Under the pieces are notes generated by a model. That model worked only from the letters and a program-made list of their open reading frames with translations. It was not told the DNA's origin and ran no database searches. A stretch of 64,000 nt of DNA from NCBI RefSeq assembly GCF_002968295.1, contig NZ_CP134399.1, forward strand, positions 3,534,001-3,598,000, read 5' to 3'. This document shows positions 32,901 through 43,323 of this stretch, one piece after another. The stretch comes from Mycobacterium sp. ITM-2016-00317 (GTDB lineage: Bacteria; Actinomycetota; Actinomycetes; Mycobacteriales; Mycobacteriaceae). Numbering within the stretch: position 1 is the stretch's first letter; every line of letters starts with the position of its first letter. Position numbers and translations under genes: made by a program.

Positions 32901-33707
32901 ATGACCAGCAAGTCGCGCCGACGGCTGCGCCGACGTGTCACAGCAGCTCTGCTGCTGTTGAGCGGATTGGTGATGGCCGGTGGCCTGGCGGCCACGTTGA
33001 CTCCGTCCCCGCAGGTCGCGGTCGCCGATGAATCGGCTTCGGCGATGCTGCGCACTGGTCAGCAGCTCTACGACACCTCCTGTGTGTCCTGCCACGGCGT
33101 GAACCTGCAGGGTGTCGCCGACCGCGGCCCGAGCCTGATCGGTGTCGGCGAGGCAGCCGTGTACTTCCAGGTCTCGACCGGACGTATGCCGGCCATGCGC
33201 GGCGAGGCACAGGCGCCGGAGAAGCCGCGCCAGTTCGACGAGGAGCAGACGGACGCGCTGGGTGCCTACATCCAGGCCAACGGCGGCGGCCCCGTCGCCC
33301 CCCGCGACGAGAACGGCGAGATCGCGTCGCACTCCCTGATCGGCAACGACGTCGCCCGCGGCGGCGACCTGTTCCGGCTGAACTGCGCGTCCTGCCACAA
33401 CTTCACCGGCAAGGGCGGCGCGCTGTCGTCGGGCAAGTACGCCCCCGACCTGGGCAACGCCAACGAGGCACAGATCTACACCGCGATGCTGACCGGCCCG
33501 CAGAACATGCCCAAGTTCTCCGACCGCCAGCTGTCCCCCGAGGAGAAGCGCGACATCGTCGCCTACGTGCGGGAAGCCGCCGAGACCCCCACCCCGGGTG
33601 GCCTCGGTCTGGGCGGGTTCGGACCGACCTCTGAGGGCATGGTCGCGTGGATCGTCGGAATGGTGGCCATCATCGCCGCCGCTCTCTGGATCGGAGCACG
33701 GGCATGA
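32901..33707 (+). CDS. qcrC: Di-haem cytochrome c subunit QcrC of the cytochrome bcc complex
   Basis: Membrane-anchored cytochrome cc that replaces soluble cytochrome c in actinobacteria and passes electrons from the bc1 core to CtaC. From ATG 32901 (preceded by AAGGGG) it has 268 aa: a basic N-terminus, a helix ([20 protein letters not shown]), haem motif 1 CVSCH, haem motif 2 CASCH, axial-Met regions (RMPAMRGEA and GPQNMPKF), and a C-terminal helix ([20 protein letters not shown]). An ATG at 32829 inside ctaE would add 24 residues and is less likely. Its stop overlaps qcrA by 4 bases. Confidence 0.95.
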   Translation: MTSKSRRRLRRRVTAALLLLSGLVMAGGLAATLTPSPQVAVADESASAMLRTGQQLYDTSCVSCHGVNLQGVADRGPSLIGVGEAAVYFQVSTGRMPAMRGEAQAPEKPRQFDEEQTDALGAYIQANGGGPVAPRDENGEIASHSLIGNDVARGGDLFRLNCASCHNFTGKGGALSSGKYAPDLGNANEAQIYTAMLTGPQNMPKFSDRQLSPEEKRDIVAYVREAAETPTPGGLGLGGFGPTSEGMVAWIVGMVAIIAAALWIGARA

Positions 33708-34912
33708 GTGACGCGCACGACGACATCAAGGGCACGGACGTCCCGGGGCACAAGGGTGAACCGGGACAGCCCACGGACGCCGAACTGGCGAAGATGTCGC
33801 AGGACGAGCTGCTCGAGTTGGGCGGCAAGCTCGACGGTGTCGAGATCGTCCACAAGGAGCCGCGCTGGCCGGTTCCCGGCACCAAGGCCGAGAAGCGTGC
33901 CGAGCGCACGGTCGCGTACTGGTTCCTGCTGGCCGGCTTCTCCGGTCTGGCACTGCTGCTGATCTTCCTGTTCTGGCCCTGGGAGTACCAGCCCTACGGC
34001 TCCGGCGGCGAGTTCCTGTACTCGCTGACCACCCCGCTGTACGGCCTGACCTTCGGTCTGTCGGTGCTGGCCATCGGCGTCGGCGCGGTGCTGTTCCAGA
34101 AGAAGTTCATCCCCGAGGAGATCTCGATCCAGGACCGCCACGACGGCGCGTCCCCCGAGCTTCACCGGCGGACCATCGCAGCCAACCTCGGCGACGCACT
34201 GGACGGCTCGACGATCAAGCGGCGCAAGATGATCGGCCTGTCGCTGGGCATCGGTTTCGGCGCGTTCGGCGTCGGTACGGCGGTCGCGTTCATCGGCGGT
34301 CTGATCAAGAACCCGTGGAAGCCGGTGGTCCCGACCGCCGAAGGCCCCAAGGCCGTGCTGTGGACCTCGGGTTGGACGCCGCGCTACCAGGGCGAGACCA
34401 TCTACCTCGCGCGCGCCACCGGCAAGCCCGGCGAGTCGCCGTTCGTGAAGATGCGCCCCGAGGACATCGACGCGGGCGGCATGGAGACCGTGTACCCGTG
34501 GCGTGAATCCGACGGCGACGGAACGACTGTCGAGTCCGAGCACCACCTGTTCGAGATCTCGATGGGCGTGCGCAACCCCGTGATGCTGATCCGCATCAAG
34601 CCGATCGACATGGCCCGCGTGGTCAAGCGTCGCGGGCAGGAGAGCTTCAACTTCGGTGAGCTGTTCGCTTACACGAAGGTGTGCTCGCACCTGGGCTGCC
34701 CGTCCTCGCTGTACGAGCAGCAGACCTACCGCATTCTGTGCCCGTGCCACCAGTCGCAGTTCGACGCGTTGCACTTCGCCAAGCCGATCTTCGGTCCGGC
34801 CGCCCGCGCCCTGGCGCAGCTGCCGATCACCATCGATCAGGACGGCTACCTGGTCGCCAACGGCGACTTCATCGAACCCGTCGGACCGGCATTCTGGGAG
34901 CGCAAGTCATGA
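33704..34912 (+). CDS. qcrA: Rieske iron-sulfur subunit QcrA
   Basis: The 402-aa Rieske protein of the bcc complex transfers electrons from menaquinol to the cytochrome cc subunit. A long hydrophilic N-terminus is followed by three membrane helices, the actinobacterial arrangement (about 75-100, 110-135 and 180-205). The [2Fe-2S] ligands are in CSHLGCPSS and CPCHQSQFD near residues 325-350. The start is fixed by the ATGA overlap with qcrC, and its own stop overlaps qcrB in the same manner, so stoichiometric translation is likely. Confidence 0.96.
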   Translation: MSDAHDDIKGTDVPGHKGEPGQPTDAELAKMSQDELLELGGKLDGVEIVHKEPRWPVPGTKAEKRAERTVAYWFLLAGFSGLALLLIFLFWPWEYQPYGSGGEFLYSLTTPLYGLTFGLSVLAIGVGAVLFQKKFIPEEISIQDRHDGASPELHRRTIAANLGDALDGSTIKRRKMIGLSLGIGFGAFGVGTAVAFIGGLIKNPWKPVVPTAEGPKAVLWTSGWTPRYQGETIYLARATGKPGESPFVKMRPEDIDAGGMETVYPWRESDGDGTTVESEHHLFEISMGVRNPVMLIRIKPIDMARVVKRRGQESFNFGELFAYTKVCSHLGCPSSLYEQQTYRILCPCHQSQFDALHFAKPIFGPAARALAQLPITIDQDGYLVANGDFIEPVGPAFWERKS

Positions 34913-36576
34913 GCCCACTAGACGCAGCCACGATCGCGGCCAAGCAGGGCAACGCGATCGACTCGCGGTACCACCCGTCGGCCGCGGTGCGCCGGCAGCT
35001 CAACAAGGTGTTCCCGACGCACTGGTCGTTCCTGCTCGGCGAGATCGCGATGTACAGCTTCATCGTGCTGCTGCTCACCGGGATCTGGCTGACGCTGTTC
35101 TTCGACCCGTCGATGGCTCACGTCACCTACAACGGCGTCTACCAGCCGTTGCGTGGTGTGGCGATGTCCCGTGCCTACGAGACCACGCTGGACATCAGCT
35201 TCGAGGTGCGTGGCGGCCTGTTCGTGCGCCAGGTCCATCACTGGGCGGCGCTGCTGTTCGCGGCGTCGATCATGGTTCACCTCGCCCGCATCTTCTTCAC
35301 CGGCGCGTTCCGCCGTCCGCGTGAGGCGAACTGGGTGATCGGCTCGCTGCTGCTGATCCTGGCCATGTTCGAGGGCTTCTTCGGCTACTCGCTGCCCGAC
35401 GACCTGCTCTCGGGCACGGGTATCCGCGCCGCGCTGTCGGGTATCACGATGGGCATTCCGGTCGTCGGCACCTGGATGCACTGGGCGCTGTTCGGCGGGG
35501 ACTTCCCCGGCGAGATCCTGATCCCGCGCCTGTACGCGCTGCACATCCTGCTGATCCCGGGAATCATCCTGGCGCTCATCGGTGTTCACCTCGCGCTGGT
35601 GTGGTTCCAGAAGCACACGCAGTTCCCCGGCCCTGGCCGCACCGAGACCAATGTCGTCGGCGTGCGCGTCATGCCGGTGTTCGCGGTGAAGTCCGGCGCG
35701 TTCTTCGCGGTGACGGTCGGCATCCTCGGCCTGATGGGCGGTCTGCTCCAGATCAACCCGGTGTGGACGATCGGCCCGTACAAACCATCGCAAGTGTCTG
35801 CGGGTAGCCAGCCGGACTTCTACATGATGTGGACCGACGGTTTGATCCGGTTGTGGCCGGCGTGGGAGTTCTACCCGTTCGGCAAGACCATCCCGCAGGG
35901 CGTGTGGGTGGCCGTCGCGATGGGCCTGATCTTCACGCTGCTGGCGGCCTACCCGTTCATCGAGAAGCGGCTCAGCGGCGACGACGCTCACCACAACCTG
36001 TTGCAGCGTCCGCGTGACTCACCGACACGTACCGCAGTGGGTGCGGCAGCGATCGCGTTCTACCTGGTGCTGACCTTCGCGTGCATGAACGACATCATCG
36101 CGCTGAAGTTCCACATCTCGCTGAACGCGACGACCTGGATCGGCCGCGTCGGCATGGTGCTGTTGCCCGCGATCGTCTACTTCGTGACCTACCGCTGGGC
36201 GGTGGCGTTGCAGCGCAGCGACCGCGAGGTGCTGGAGCACGGCATCGAGACGGGCATCATCAAGCGGCTGCCGCACGGCGCGTACGTCGAGCTGCACCAG
36301 CCGCTGGGGCCTGTCGACGATCACGGTCACCCGATTCCGCTGGAGTACCAGGGCGCTGCCCTGCCGAAGCGGATGAACAAGCTGGGCTCTGCCGGCGCTC
36401 CCGGCACCGGCAGCTTCCTCAAGGGTGATCCGCTGTCCGAGCACGAGGCCATCACCGCAGCCGAGCACGCGTCCGAGCGCCGCGCGCTGACCGCTCTGCG
36501 CGAGCACCAGGAGCGCAACTCCGGCAACGGCTCGTCGAATGGTTCGTCCAACGGCAAGTCCAACGGGCACCACTGA
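34909..36576 (+). CDS. qcrB: Cytochrome b subunit QcrB
   Basis: Haem-b subunit with the menaquinol oxidation site of the bcc complex. It is 555 aa from ATG 34909, with eight or more helices. Haem ligand His are in [23 protein letters not shown] and [24 protein letters not shown]. The Qo motif is in the region [13 protein letters not shown]. Trp308-Thr309 (FYMMWTDG) correspond to Trp312-Thr313 of M. tuberculosis QcrB, the residues changed in telacebec (Q203) resistance. Here they have the wild-type identity. The C-terminal tail is hydrophilic and ends in an Asn/Ser/Gly-rich repeat ([17 protein letters not shown]). A strong terminator follows. Confidence 0.96.
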   Translation: MSPLDAATIAAKQGNAIDSRYHPSAAVRRQLNKVFPTHWSFLLGEIAMYSFIVLLLTGIWLTLFFDPSMAHVTYNGVYQPLRGVAMSRAYETTLDISFEVRGGLFVRQVHHWAALLFAASIMVHLARIFFTGAFRRPREANWVIGSLLLILAMFEGFFGYSLPDDLLSGTGIRAALSGITMGIPVVGTWMHWALFGGDFPGEILIPRLYALHILLIPGIILALIGVHLALVWFQKHTQFPGPGRTETNVVGVRVMPVFAVKSGAFFAVTVGILGLMGGLLQINPVWTIGPYKPSQVSAGSQPDFYMMWTDGLIRLWPAWEFYPFGKTIPQGVWVAVAMGLIFTLLAAYPFIEKRLSGDDAHHNLLQRPRDSPTRTAVGAAAIAFYLVLTFACMNDIIALKFHISLNATTWIGRVGMVLLPAIVYFVTYRWAVALQRSDREVLEHGIETGIIKRLPHGAYVELHQPLGPVDDHGHPIPLEYQGAALPKRMNKLGSAGAPGTGSFLKGDPLSEHEAITAAEHASERRALTALREHQERNSGNGSSNGSSNGKSNGHH

Positions 36577-36593
36577 CGAGCAGTCTCTGCGAT

Positions 36594-36634
36594 AAAGATC
36601 CGCCCCAGCCATACGGCTGGGGCGGATCTTTTTG
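36594..36634 (+). terminator. Rho-independent terminator after qcrB
   Basis: A perfect 17-bp inverted repeat (36594-36610 with 36615-36631) has a 4-base loop and is followed by more T residues. It lies 17 bases after the qcrB stop. The A-run on its 5' side makes the hairpin usable from both strands, which would suit the convergent DUF2561 arm about 300 bp away. Confidence 0.9.
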
Positions 36635-36664
36635 TGCCCGTTGGAAGCTCGCGACGTCGGCCGG

Positions 36665-36867
36665 CCCCACCCGTCACACACCTCCACGCTCTGCAGACAA
36701 AGCCCGAGAAGACCTCTGCAGAAAGCAGATACCTGGGACACCCGAGACTCAACCAGAGCCCGACGGAGGCCGGCACCCCACCCGTCACACACCTCCACGC
36801 TCTGCAGACAAAGCCCGAGAAGACCTCTGCAGAAAGCGGATACCTGCGACACCCGAGACTCAACCAG
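36665..36867. repeat. Tandem direct duplication, 111-bp period, between the qcr and cta arms
   Basis: A 92-bp block at 36665-36756 recurs at 36776-36867 with two mismatches, the starts being 111 bp apart. Each copy contains two CTCTGCAGA-type words (self-complementary TCTGCAGA core). The period is a multiple of three, so both strands stay open through the block; the resulting frames are not credible proteins. The gene-free stretch 36577-36926 therefore holds the terminator, this repeat and about 60 bp of unassigned sequence. A MIRU-like element or a structured RNA is possible. Confidence 0.9.
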
Positions 36868-36926
36868 GAAACCGACGGGGGTCTCCCCTCCCCCACAAGT
36901 CGACCGCGGCGACGACCCCGAGGGGG

Positions 36927-37565
36927 TCAGCTGTCGGTGTCAGTGCGCAGTTCGCGCAGGAAATACCAAGGGATGGCGCACATTCCGACCGTGACGACGC
37001 CGGCCAGGCCATAGAGGACCCAGGCTGCGGTCTCGCTGTCGACCGCCATCAGGTAGGTCGCCACCGAGATCAGCAGGGTCGCGGCGCCCATCGCGGACGC
37101 GATCGAGCTGGTACAGCGCAGGTACATCTGGTCGGTGACGGGTGAGACCGCCGTCGGCGCCTGCGGCAGCGGGCCGCTGGCCTCGCTGGGACGCTGGACG
37201 CGCAGCTTCTCGGTCGGCGGTTCGACGCCGCGGACCGGTGGCGTGGCGGTCGGCGTCGCGACCGGGGGCGGCACGGGCGCGGACTCCGGTGCGGTGCCGG
37301 CGCGGCGGGCCCGCAACAGCAGCGGCACTGCCGCCACGATCACCGCGGCCGATACCCCGATGATCGTGTACAGCACCCACGGGGTGCCGGAGTCCCCCGA
37401 ACCGGCGGTGTGGCCGCGGGTCAGGTCGACCAGCGCCACCGTGGCGGCGACGGCCGCGCCCAGGGCTGCCAGCCACACGGCGGCACAGCCGCCGAGCAGC
37501 AGTCGGTCGGTGCGGTCCATGGCGGTGACGTCCAGCGCGGGACGCGTGTCGGTGAGGTTCGTCAT
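36927..37565 (-). CDS. DUF2561 family membrane protein (Rv2197c orthologue)
   Basis: A 212-aa protein with four hydrophobic helices in two pairs: LLLGGCAAVWLAALGAAVAATVALV and VLYTIIGVSAAVIVAAVPLLLRA near the N-terminus, then IASAMGAATLLISVATYLMAV and AAWVLYGLAGVVTVGMCAIPWYFL at the C-terminus. A Pro/Thr-rich hydrophilic loop of about 65 residues lies between the pairs. Function is unknown. It is the last gene of the minus-strand ctaC-ctaF-mmpS3-DUF2561 set, 15 bp after mmpS3, which places it with the respiratory genes and makes an accessory role possible (inference). Confidence 0.88.
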   Translation of the reverse strand: MTNLTDTRPALDVTAMDRTDRLLLGGCAAVWLAALGAAVAATVALVDLTRGHTAGSGDSGTPWVLYTIIGVSAAVIVAAVPLLLRARRAGTAPESAPVPPPVATPTATPPVRGVEPPTEKLRVQRPSEASGPLPQAPTAVSPVTDQMYLRCTSSIASAMGAATLLISVATYLMAVDSETAAWVLYGLAGVVTVGMCAIPWYFLRELRTDTDS

Positions 37566-37580
37566 CTTCAGGTACGCGGC

Positions 37581-38459
37581 CTAACAGCTGGTCTGTGCGG
37601 CGTTGCTGGTGTTGGACGACAACACCGTCCCGTCGCTGGTGGTGATCGAGCAGTTCAGGCGGCTGACCAGGAACAGGCTGGACGCCTGTACCGAGCCGAC
37701 CTCGGACTGGGAAATCGGGGTGACCGTCAGCGACCACGGGATGTACACGTTGCGCTGGGTGCGACTGCGTCCCGAAGCGTCGATGTAGGTGACGGTGATG
37801 ATGTCGCCGGGCGCCTTGGTACCGGTCACCGAGTACGTGACCTGACGGGGCCCGGCCCGCGTCGTGGTGGGCGGCGGAGAGGGCTCCTCGGTCGTCGTCG
37901 GCGGCGGAGGTGGCGGCGCCTCGGTGGGGGCCGGTGCCGGCGGGGGCGGCGGAGGTGGCGGCTCGGTGACGGTGACCGTCTCCGGCGGGGGCGGCGGAGG
38001 GGGTTCCTCCGTGGTCGGCGGCGGCGGAGGCGGCGTGGTCGTGGTGAACTCGTCCTGGACCGGCGGCAGGGACGTGGTGGTCGGCGCGGGGGTGGCCAGG
38101 CTGTCCGTCTCGGACCGCGTCACCAGAACCGACACCGACACCACCAGCGCGATGGCGGCGACGATCGCGACGACGCCCACCACCCACGGCCACCGCGGTG
38201 GCGGAGGCAGCTCGGCGTCGGCGTTCGCGTCATAGCTGTCGTAGTCGTACAGCGACGCGTCGCCCGGCGTGTACTGCGGGCTGACGAACTGTTCGGATTC
38301 CGGCGCCGAGTAGGCGCGCGAATAGAAGTCGGTCTGGCCGGTGTCGGAACTGCCGATGTCCCGGGTGGGGTCATCCGGGGTGGGCTGGTGGTCAGCCGGC
38401 CCCTCGTCGGGGAGGCCAGAGCTGCCAGAGTCCTGCCCGGGAGGATTCGGCCCGCTCAT
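37581..38459 (-). CDS. mmpS3: MmpS3 family membrane protein
   Basis: A 292-aa bitopic protein. The first about 85 residues are acidic and Tyr/Asp-rich ([15 protein letters not shown]), predicted cytoplasmic. One helix ([24 protein letters not shown]) precedes an extracytoplasmic region of extreme low complexity with alternating Pro and Thr/Glu runs (about residues 130-205). The C-terminal MmpS domain starts [23 protein letters not shown] and ends with paired Cys (LNCSITT, AAQTSC) that could form a disulfide. Unlike other MmpS proteins it has no MmpL transporter beside it. The gene sits inside the cytochrome oxidase set. Confidence 0.92.
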   Translation of the reverse strand: MSGPNPPGQDSGSSGLPDEGPADHQPTPDDPTRDIGSSDTGQTDFYSRAYSAPESEQFVSPQYTPGDASLYDYDSYDANADAELPPPPRWPWVVGVVAIVAAIALVVSVSVLVTRSETDSLATPAPTTTSLPPVQDEFTTTTPPPPPPTTEEPPPPPPPETVTVTEPPPPPPPPAPAPTEAPPPPPPTTTEEPSPPPTTTRAGPRQVTYSVTGTKAPGDIITVTYIDASGRSRTQRNVYIPWSLTVTPISQSEVGSVQASSLFLVSRLNCSITTSDGTVLSSNTSNAAQTSC

Positions 38460-38617
38460 CTACGTCTATCCTTTTCGCCTGCTTCTACGGCGCTGTGTTC
38501 GCCGTGGCGGCTCATGGCGCCTCGGCAACACTACCCAACGGCAGCATCCGATCGGACGGCTCGACGCGTGTTGCGGGCGAACTCATGCCCGATTGTGACC
38601 TTCGCGCCGACGCCGGA

Positions 38618-39037
38618 TCAGTGCTTCTCGGGCCCGGTGTAGTACTCGAACACCAGCCCGGAGACGGTGGCGATGACGAAGCAGACGCCGGCCACGATCA
38701 GCCACGGCAGCCACATGGCCAGGCCGACAGCGGTGATCGAACCGGACAGCGCGATGAAGATCGGCCACCAGCTGTGCGGGCTGAAGAAGCCGAGCTCGCC
38801 TGCGCCGTCGGCGATCTCAGCGTCCTCGTAGTCCTCGGGCCGGGTGTCCAGACGGCGGGCGACGAACCGGAAGAACGTGCCGACGATCAGCGACAGGCCG
38901 GTGGTCAGCGCCAGCGCGGTGCTGCCCGCCCACTCGATGCCGCCGGGCGAGAACATGTAGGTCAGCACCACGTAGACCACGGTGCACAGCGCGAAGAACG
39001 CCGTCAGGAACTCGAACAACCTGGCTTCGATATGCAT
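38618..39037 (-). CDS. ctaF: Cytochrome c oxidase subunit IV CtaF
   Basis: Small actinobacterial subunit IV of the aa3 oxidase, 139 aa with four helices: [64 protein letters not shown] and [21 protein letters not shown]. The sequence begins MHIEARLFE, as in the family. It lies 9 bp downstream of ctaC. A 158-bp gap with no recognised gene separates it from mmpS3. Confidence 0.95.
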   Translation of the reverse strand: MHIEARLFEFLTAFFALCTVVYVVLTYMFSPGGIEWAGSTALALTTGLSLIVGTFFRFVARRLDTRPEDYEDAEIADGAGELGFFSPHSWWPIFIALSGSITAVGLAMWLPWLIVAGVCFVIATVSGLVFEYYTGPEKH

Positions 39038-39046
39038 CTGCTGTCC

Positions 39047-40081
39047 TTACCTGCTCGCCTGGGGCAGCTCGGGCGCACCCTCACCGCGACGCGTGTCGAA
39101 AGGCTTCGTGGTGACCGCCAGCGGGGGCTGGTTGATCGCTTCCAGCGCTTCGGCATTCGTCTTCCCAGCGGAACGCTGATCGAGGTACGCCTTGAAGTCG
39201 TTGGGCTCCACCACACGCAGCTCGAAGTTCATCATCGCGTGGTAGGTGCCGCACATCTCGGTGCACCGACCGACGAAGGCGCCGGTCTGGTTGATCTCGC
39301 TGATCTGGAAGATGTTGTCGGAGTTGTTCTCCTTGGGATTGGGCAGCACGTCCCGCTTGAACAGGAACTCGGGCACCCAGAATCCGTGGATCACGTCGGC
39401 CGAGGCGATCTGGAACTCGATCCGCTTACCCGCCGGAACCACGAGCACCGGGATCTCGGTGGACGTGCCCAGGGTCTCGACCTTGTTGAAGTTCAGGTAC
39501 GTGCGGTCCTCGGGGTTCTTGCCGTAGATCGCGCCGACCTGCTCGGTGCCATGCTCGTCCGTACCCTGGGGGCGCGAGGTCATGGCCTCTTTACGCTCGT
39601 TGTCCACGCCGTCATAGGTCAGCGTGCCGTCGGCGAAGTCGATCTTCTGGTAGCCGAACTTCCAGTTCCACTGGAACGCCGTGACGTCGATGACGACCTC
39701 GGGGTTGTCCTCCTTGTGCAGCATCCGCTCCTGCACAACCACCGTGAAGTAGAAGAGCACCGAGATGATGATGAACGGGATGACCGTCAGCGTCAGCTCC
39801 AGCGGCATGTTGTAGCCGAACTGGCGCGGCAACTCGGTGTCGGTCTTCTTCTTGCGATGGAACGCCATCGTCCAGAACAGCAGGACGTAGACGATCGCAC
39901 CGACGACCAGTGCTGCGATGACCGAACCGATCCAGAGTTCACGGTTCAGATGGGCTTCCGGGGTGATGCCGTTGGGCCAGCCGAGGCCGAGCACCTCCGA
40001 CCAACTGCATCCGCTGAGTAGCACCGCCGTCGTGCCCAAGAGCAGCGACAATGCCACCAACTTCACGCCGCGAGCGGACAC
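39047..40081 (-). CDS. ctaC: Cytochrome c oxidase subunit II CtaC
   Basis: CuA-carrying subunit that accepts electrons from QcrC. It is 344 aa from GTG 40079-40081, with AGGAGG 7 bases upstream. A signal peptide with lipobox LLSGCS indicates a lipoprotein. Two membrane helices follow ([24 protein letters not shown] and [24 protein letters not shown]). The periplasmic cupredoxin domain has the CuA motif [12 protein letters not shown], with both Cys, the His and the Met, and upstream His and Trp residues ([22 protein letters not shown]). The gene heads the minus-strand cta arm and is divergent from asnB. Confidence 0.96.
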   Translation of the reverse strand: MSARGVKLVALSLLLGTTAVLLSGCSWSEVLGLGWPNGITPEAHLNRELWIGSVIAALVVGAIVYVLLFWTMAFHRKKKTDTELPRQFGYNMPLELTLTVIPFIIISVLFYFTVVVQERMLHKEDNPEVVIDVTAFQWNWKFGYQKIDFADGTLTYDGVDNERKEAMTSRPQGTDEHGTEQVGAIYGKNPEDRTYLNFNKVETLGTSTEIPVLVVPAGKRIEFQIASADVIHGFWVPEFLFKRDVLPNPKENNSDNIFQISEINQTGAFVGRCTEMCGTYHAMMNFELRVVEPNDFKAYLDQRSAGKTNAEALEAINQPPLAVTTKPFDTRRGEGAPELPQASR

Positions 40082-40193
40082 GTTGGCGCCTCCTACTTAG
40101 TCGATTGACCGGCGGCCGGTCAGACGGCTGCATCGAATACTACGCAGCGTAGACCACGCCCCTGGCGTGACGCGAAGCGACCGGTGGATTAGG

Positions 40194-40199
40194 CATACT
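40194..40199 (+). promoter_or_regulatory. Putative -10 element (CATACT) of asnB, suggesting leaderless mRNA
   Basis: CATACT ends 6 bases before the GTG start of asnB and no Shine-Dalgarno sequence lies between. This is the same hexamer and nearly the same spacing as upstream of ctaE. No good -35 is visible. The transcription start at the initiation codon is inferred from spacing. Confidence 0.45.
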
Positions 40200-40205
40200 G
40201 GCGCG

Positions 40206-42149
40206 GTGTGCGGACTGCTTGCGCTGGTCACCGGCCCTTCCTCTGACGTATCCCCGACCACTGTCGATGCGGTGTCGGGGGCGACCGCTCAGATGCGACA
40301 CCGCGGCCCGGACGAGCCCGGCACCTGGAACGACGACCGCGTGGTGCTCGGTTTCAACCGGCTGTCGATCATCGACATCGCCCACAGTCATCAGCCGCTG
40401 CAGTGGGGGCCGCCGGAGGCGCCGAACCGCTACACGTTGGTCTTCAACGGTGAGATCTACAACTATCTGGAGCTTCGCGACGCACTGCGATCCGAGTTCG
40501 GCGCGGTGTTCCACACCGACGGTGACGGCGAGTCGATCGTGGTCGCCTACCACCACTGGGGACCGGAGGCGCTGACCCGGCTGCGGGGCATGTTCGCGTT
40601 CGCGCTGTGGGACAGCGAGGCCCAGGAGCTGTTCTGTGCCAGGGACCCGTTCGGCATCAAGCCGCTGTATCTGGCCACCGGTCCGGGCGGCACCGCGGTC
40701 GGCAGCGAGAAGAAGTGTCTGCTCGACGTGGCCGACGGGCTCGGCATCGATCTCGCGATCGACGAGCGCGCGGTCCAGCACTACACCGTGCTGCAGTACG
40801 TCCCCGAGCCCGAGACGCTGCACCGCGGCATCCGCCGGCTGGAGTCGGGCAGCTACGCGCGGATCCGGCCGGGCGCTCAGCCGGAGGTGACGCGGTACTT
40901 CAAGCCGCGGTTCGACGCAGTGCCCTTTCCCGCCCGGTCGACTGCCGGCGCCGAGCAGGCCCGCTACGACGAGATCACCGCGGCGCTGGAGGACTCGGTG
41001 GCCAAGCACATGCGGGCCGACGTCACGGTGGGCTCGTTCCTGTCCGGCGGTATCGACTCGACCGCGATCGCGGCGCTGGCGATGCGGCACAACCCGCGGC
41101 TGATCACGTTCACCACCGGCTTCGAGCGGGAGGGTTTCTCCGAGGTCGATGTCGCGGTCGCGTCGGCGGAAGCCATCGGCGCCCGCCACATCACCAAGGT
41201 GGTGAGCCAGGCCGAGTTCGTCGAGGCGCTGCCCGAGATCGTCTGGTACCTGGACGAGCCTGTCGCCGACCCGGCGCTGGTGCCGCTGTACTTCGTCGCC
41301 AAAGAGGCCCGCAAGCACGTCAAGGTGGTGCTGTCCGGGGAGGGCGCCGACGAGTTGTTCGGCGGCTACACCATCTACCGGGAGCCGTTGTCACTGAAGC
41401 CTTTCGACTACCTGCCGTCGGGTCTGCGCAAGTCGGTCGGCCGGATGGCCCAGCCACTGCCGGAGGGGATGCGCGGCAAGAGCCTGCTGCACCGGGGCTC
41501 GTTGACGCTGGAGGAGCGCTACTACGGCAATGCCCGCAGCTTCTCCGACGCGCAACTGCGCGCCGTGCTGCCGCGTTTCCGGCCGGAATGGGTGCACACC
41601 GACGTCACCGCCCCCGTGTACGCCGAGTCGCGCGGGTGGGATCCGGTGGCGCGCATGCAGCACATCGACCTGTTCACCTGGCTGCGCGGCGACATCCTGG
41701 TCAAGGCCGACAAGATGACGATGGCCAACTCGCTGGAGTTGCGCGTGCCGTTCCTGGATCCCGAGGTGTTCGCGGTGGCGTCACGGCTGCCGTACGACCA
41801 GAAGATCACCCGGTCGACGACCAAGTACGCGTTGCGCCGGGCGCTCGAGCCGATCGTGCCCGCCCACGTCCTGAACCGGCCGAAACTCGGTTTCCCGGTG
41901 CCGATCCGGCACTGGCTGCGCTCCGGTGAGCTGCTGGACTGGGCGTACGGGATGGTGGGGTCGTCCGGCGCGGGCCGGCTGGTCGACCTCGCCGCGGTGC
42001 GCGCCATGCTCGACGAGCACCGCGGCGGGACCACCGATCACAGCCGCCGGTTGTGGACGGTGCTGATCTTCATGCTGTGGTACGCGATCTTCGTCGACAA
42101 GACGGTGACCCCGCAGATCAGCGAGCCGACCTACCCCGTGCAGCTCTGA
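40206..42149 (+). CDS. asnB: Glutamine-dependent asparagine synthetase AsnB
   Basis: The 647-aa protein starts at GTG 40206, chosen because the next codon is Cys2 (MCGLLAL), the glutaminase nucleophile exposed after Met removal. The N-terminal class II glutaminase has RHRGPDEPG and FNGEIYNY. The C-terminal synthetase has the pyrophosphate loop GSFLSGGIDSTAIAALA, VLSGEGADELFGGY and MANSLELRVPFLD. In mycobacteria this type of enzyme can also amidate cell-wall meso-DAP, an alternative to free asparagine synthesis that sequence alone cannot settle. The length agrees with the M. tuberculosis protein (about 650). Confidence 0.93.
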   Translation: MCGLLALVTGPSSDVSPTTVDAVSGATAQMRHRGPDEPGTWNDDRVVLGFNRLSIIDIAHSHQPLQWGPPEAPNRYTLVFNGEIYNYLELRDALRSEFGAVFHTDGDGESIVVAYHHWGPEALTRLRGMFAFALWDSEAQELFCARDPFGIKPLYLATGPGGTAVGSEKKCLLDVADGLGIDLAIDERAVQHYTVLQYVPEPETLHRGIRRLESGSYARIRPGAQPEVTRYFKPRFDAVPFPARSTAGAEQARYDEITAALEDSVAKHMRADVTVGSFLSGGIDSTAIAALAMRHNPRLITFTTGFEREGFSEVDVAVASAEAIGARHITKVVSQAEFVEALPEIVWYLDEPVADPALVPLYFVAKEARKHVKVVLSGEGADELFGGYTIYREPLSLKPFDYLPSGLRKSVGRMAQPLPEGMRGKSLLHRGSLTLEERYYGNARSFSDAQLRAVLPRFRPEWVHTDVTAPVYAESRGWDPVARMQHIDLFTWLRGDILVKADKMTMANSLELRVPFLDPEVFAVASRLPYDQKITRSTTKYALRRALEPIVPAHVLNRPKLGFPVPIRHWLRSGELLDWAYGMVGSSGAGRLVDLAAVRAMLDEHRGGTTDHSRRLWTVLIFMLWYAIFVDKTVTPQISEPTYPVQL

Positions 42150-42156
42150 GAGTCGA

Positions 42157-43158
<1,002 letters not shown>

Positions 43159-43323
43159 CTAATGTCGGCCGGGCCGGTCGGCCTTTCGAGGCACCAGGTC
43201 GGGCCCGCCGCGGCTTCGCCGCCGAGGCGGCGACTGCCGCTGGTTGCGCTAACCTGCCTATAAGTGCCTGCTCGGTCACTGTAGATGCCGCAGGATCCGA
43301 TCGACTTCCCCGGGAGTAAATCC

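Noticed and set aside
36665..36867. CRISPR-like array
   Set aside because: There are only two copies, the repeated block is 92 bp long, there are no spacers of uniform length, and no cas genes are in the window.
36019..36896. Minus-strand frames through the 111-bp repeat (a repeated peptide with LLGLCLQSVEVCDGWG)
   Set aside because: The frames stay open because the period is a multiple of three. They run into antisense qcrB, lack a convincing start, and show no recognisable protein signal.
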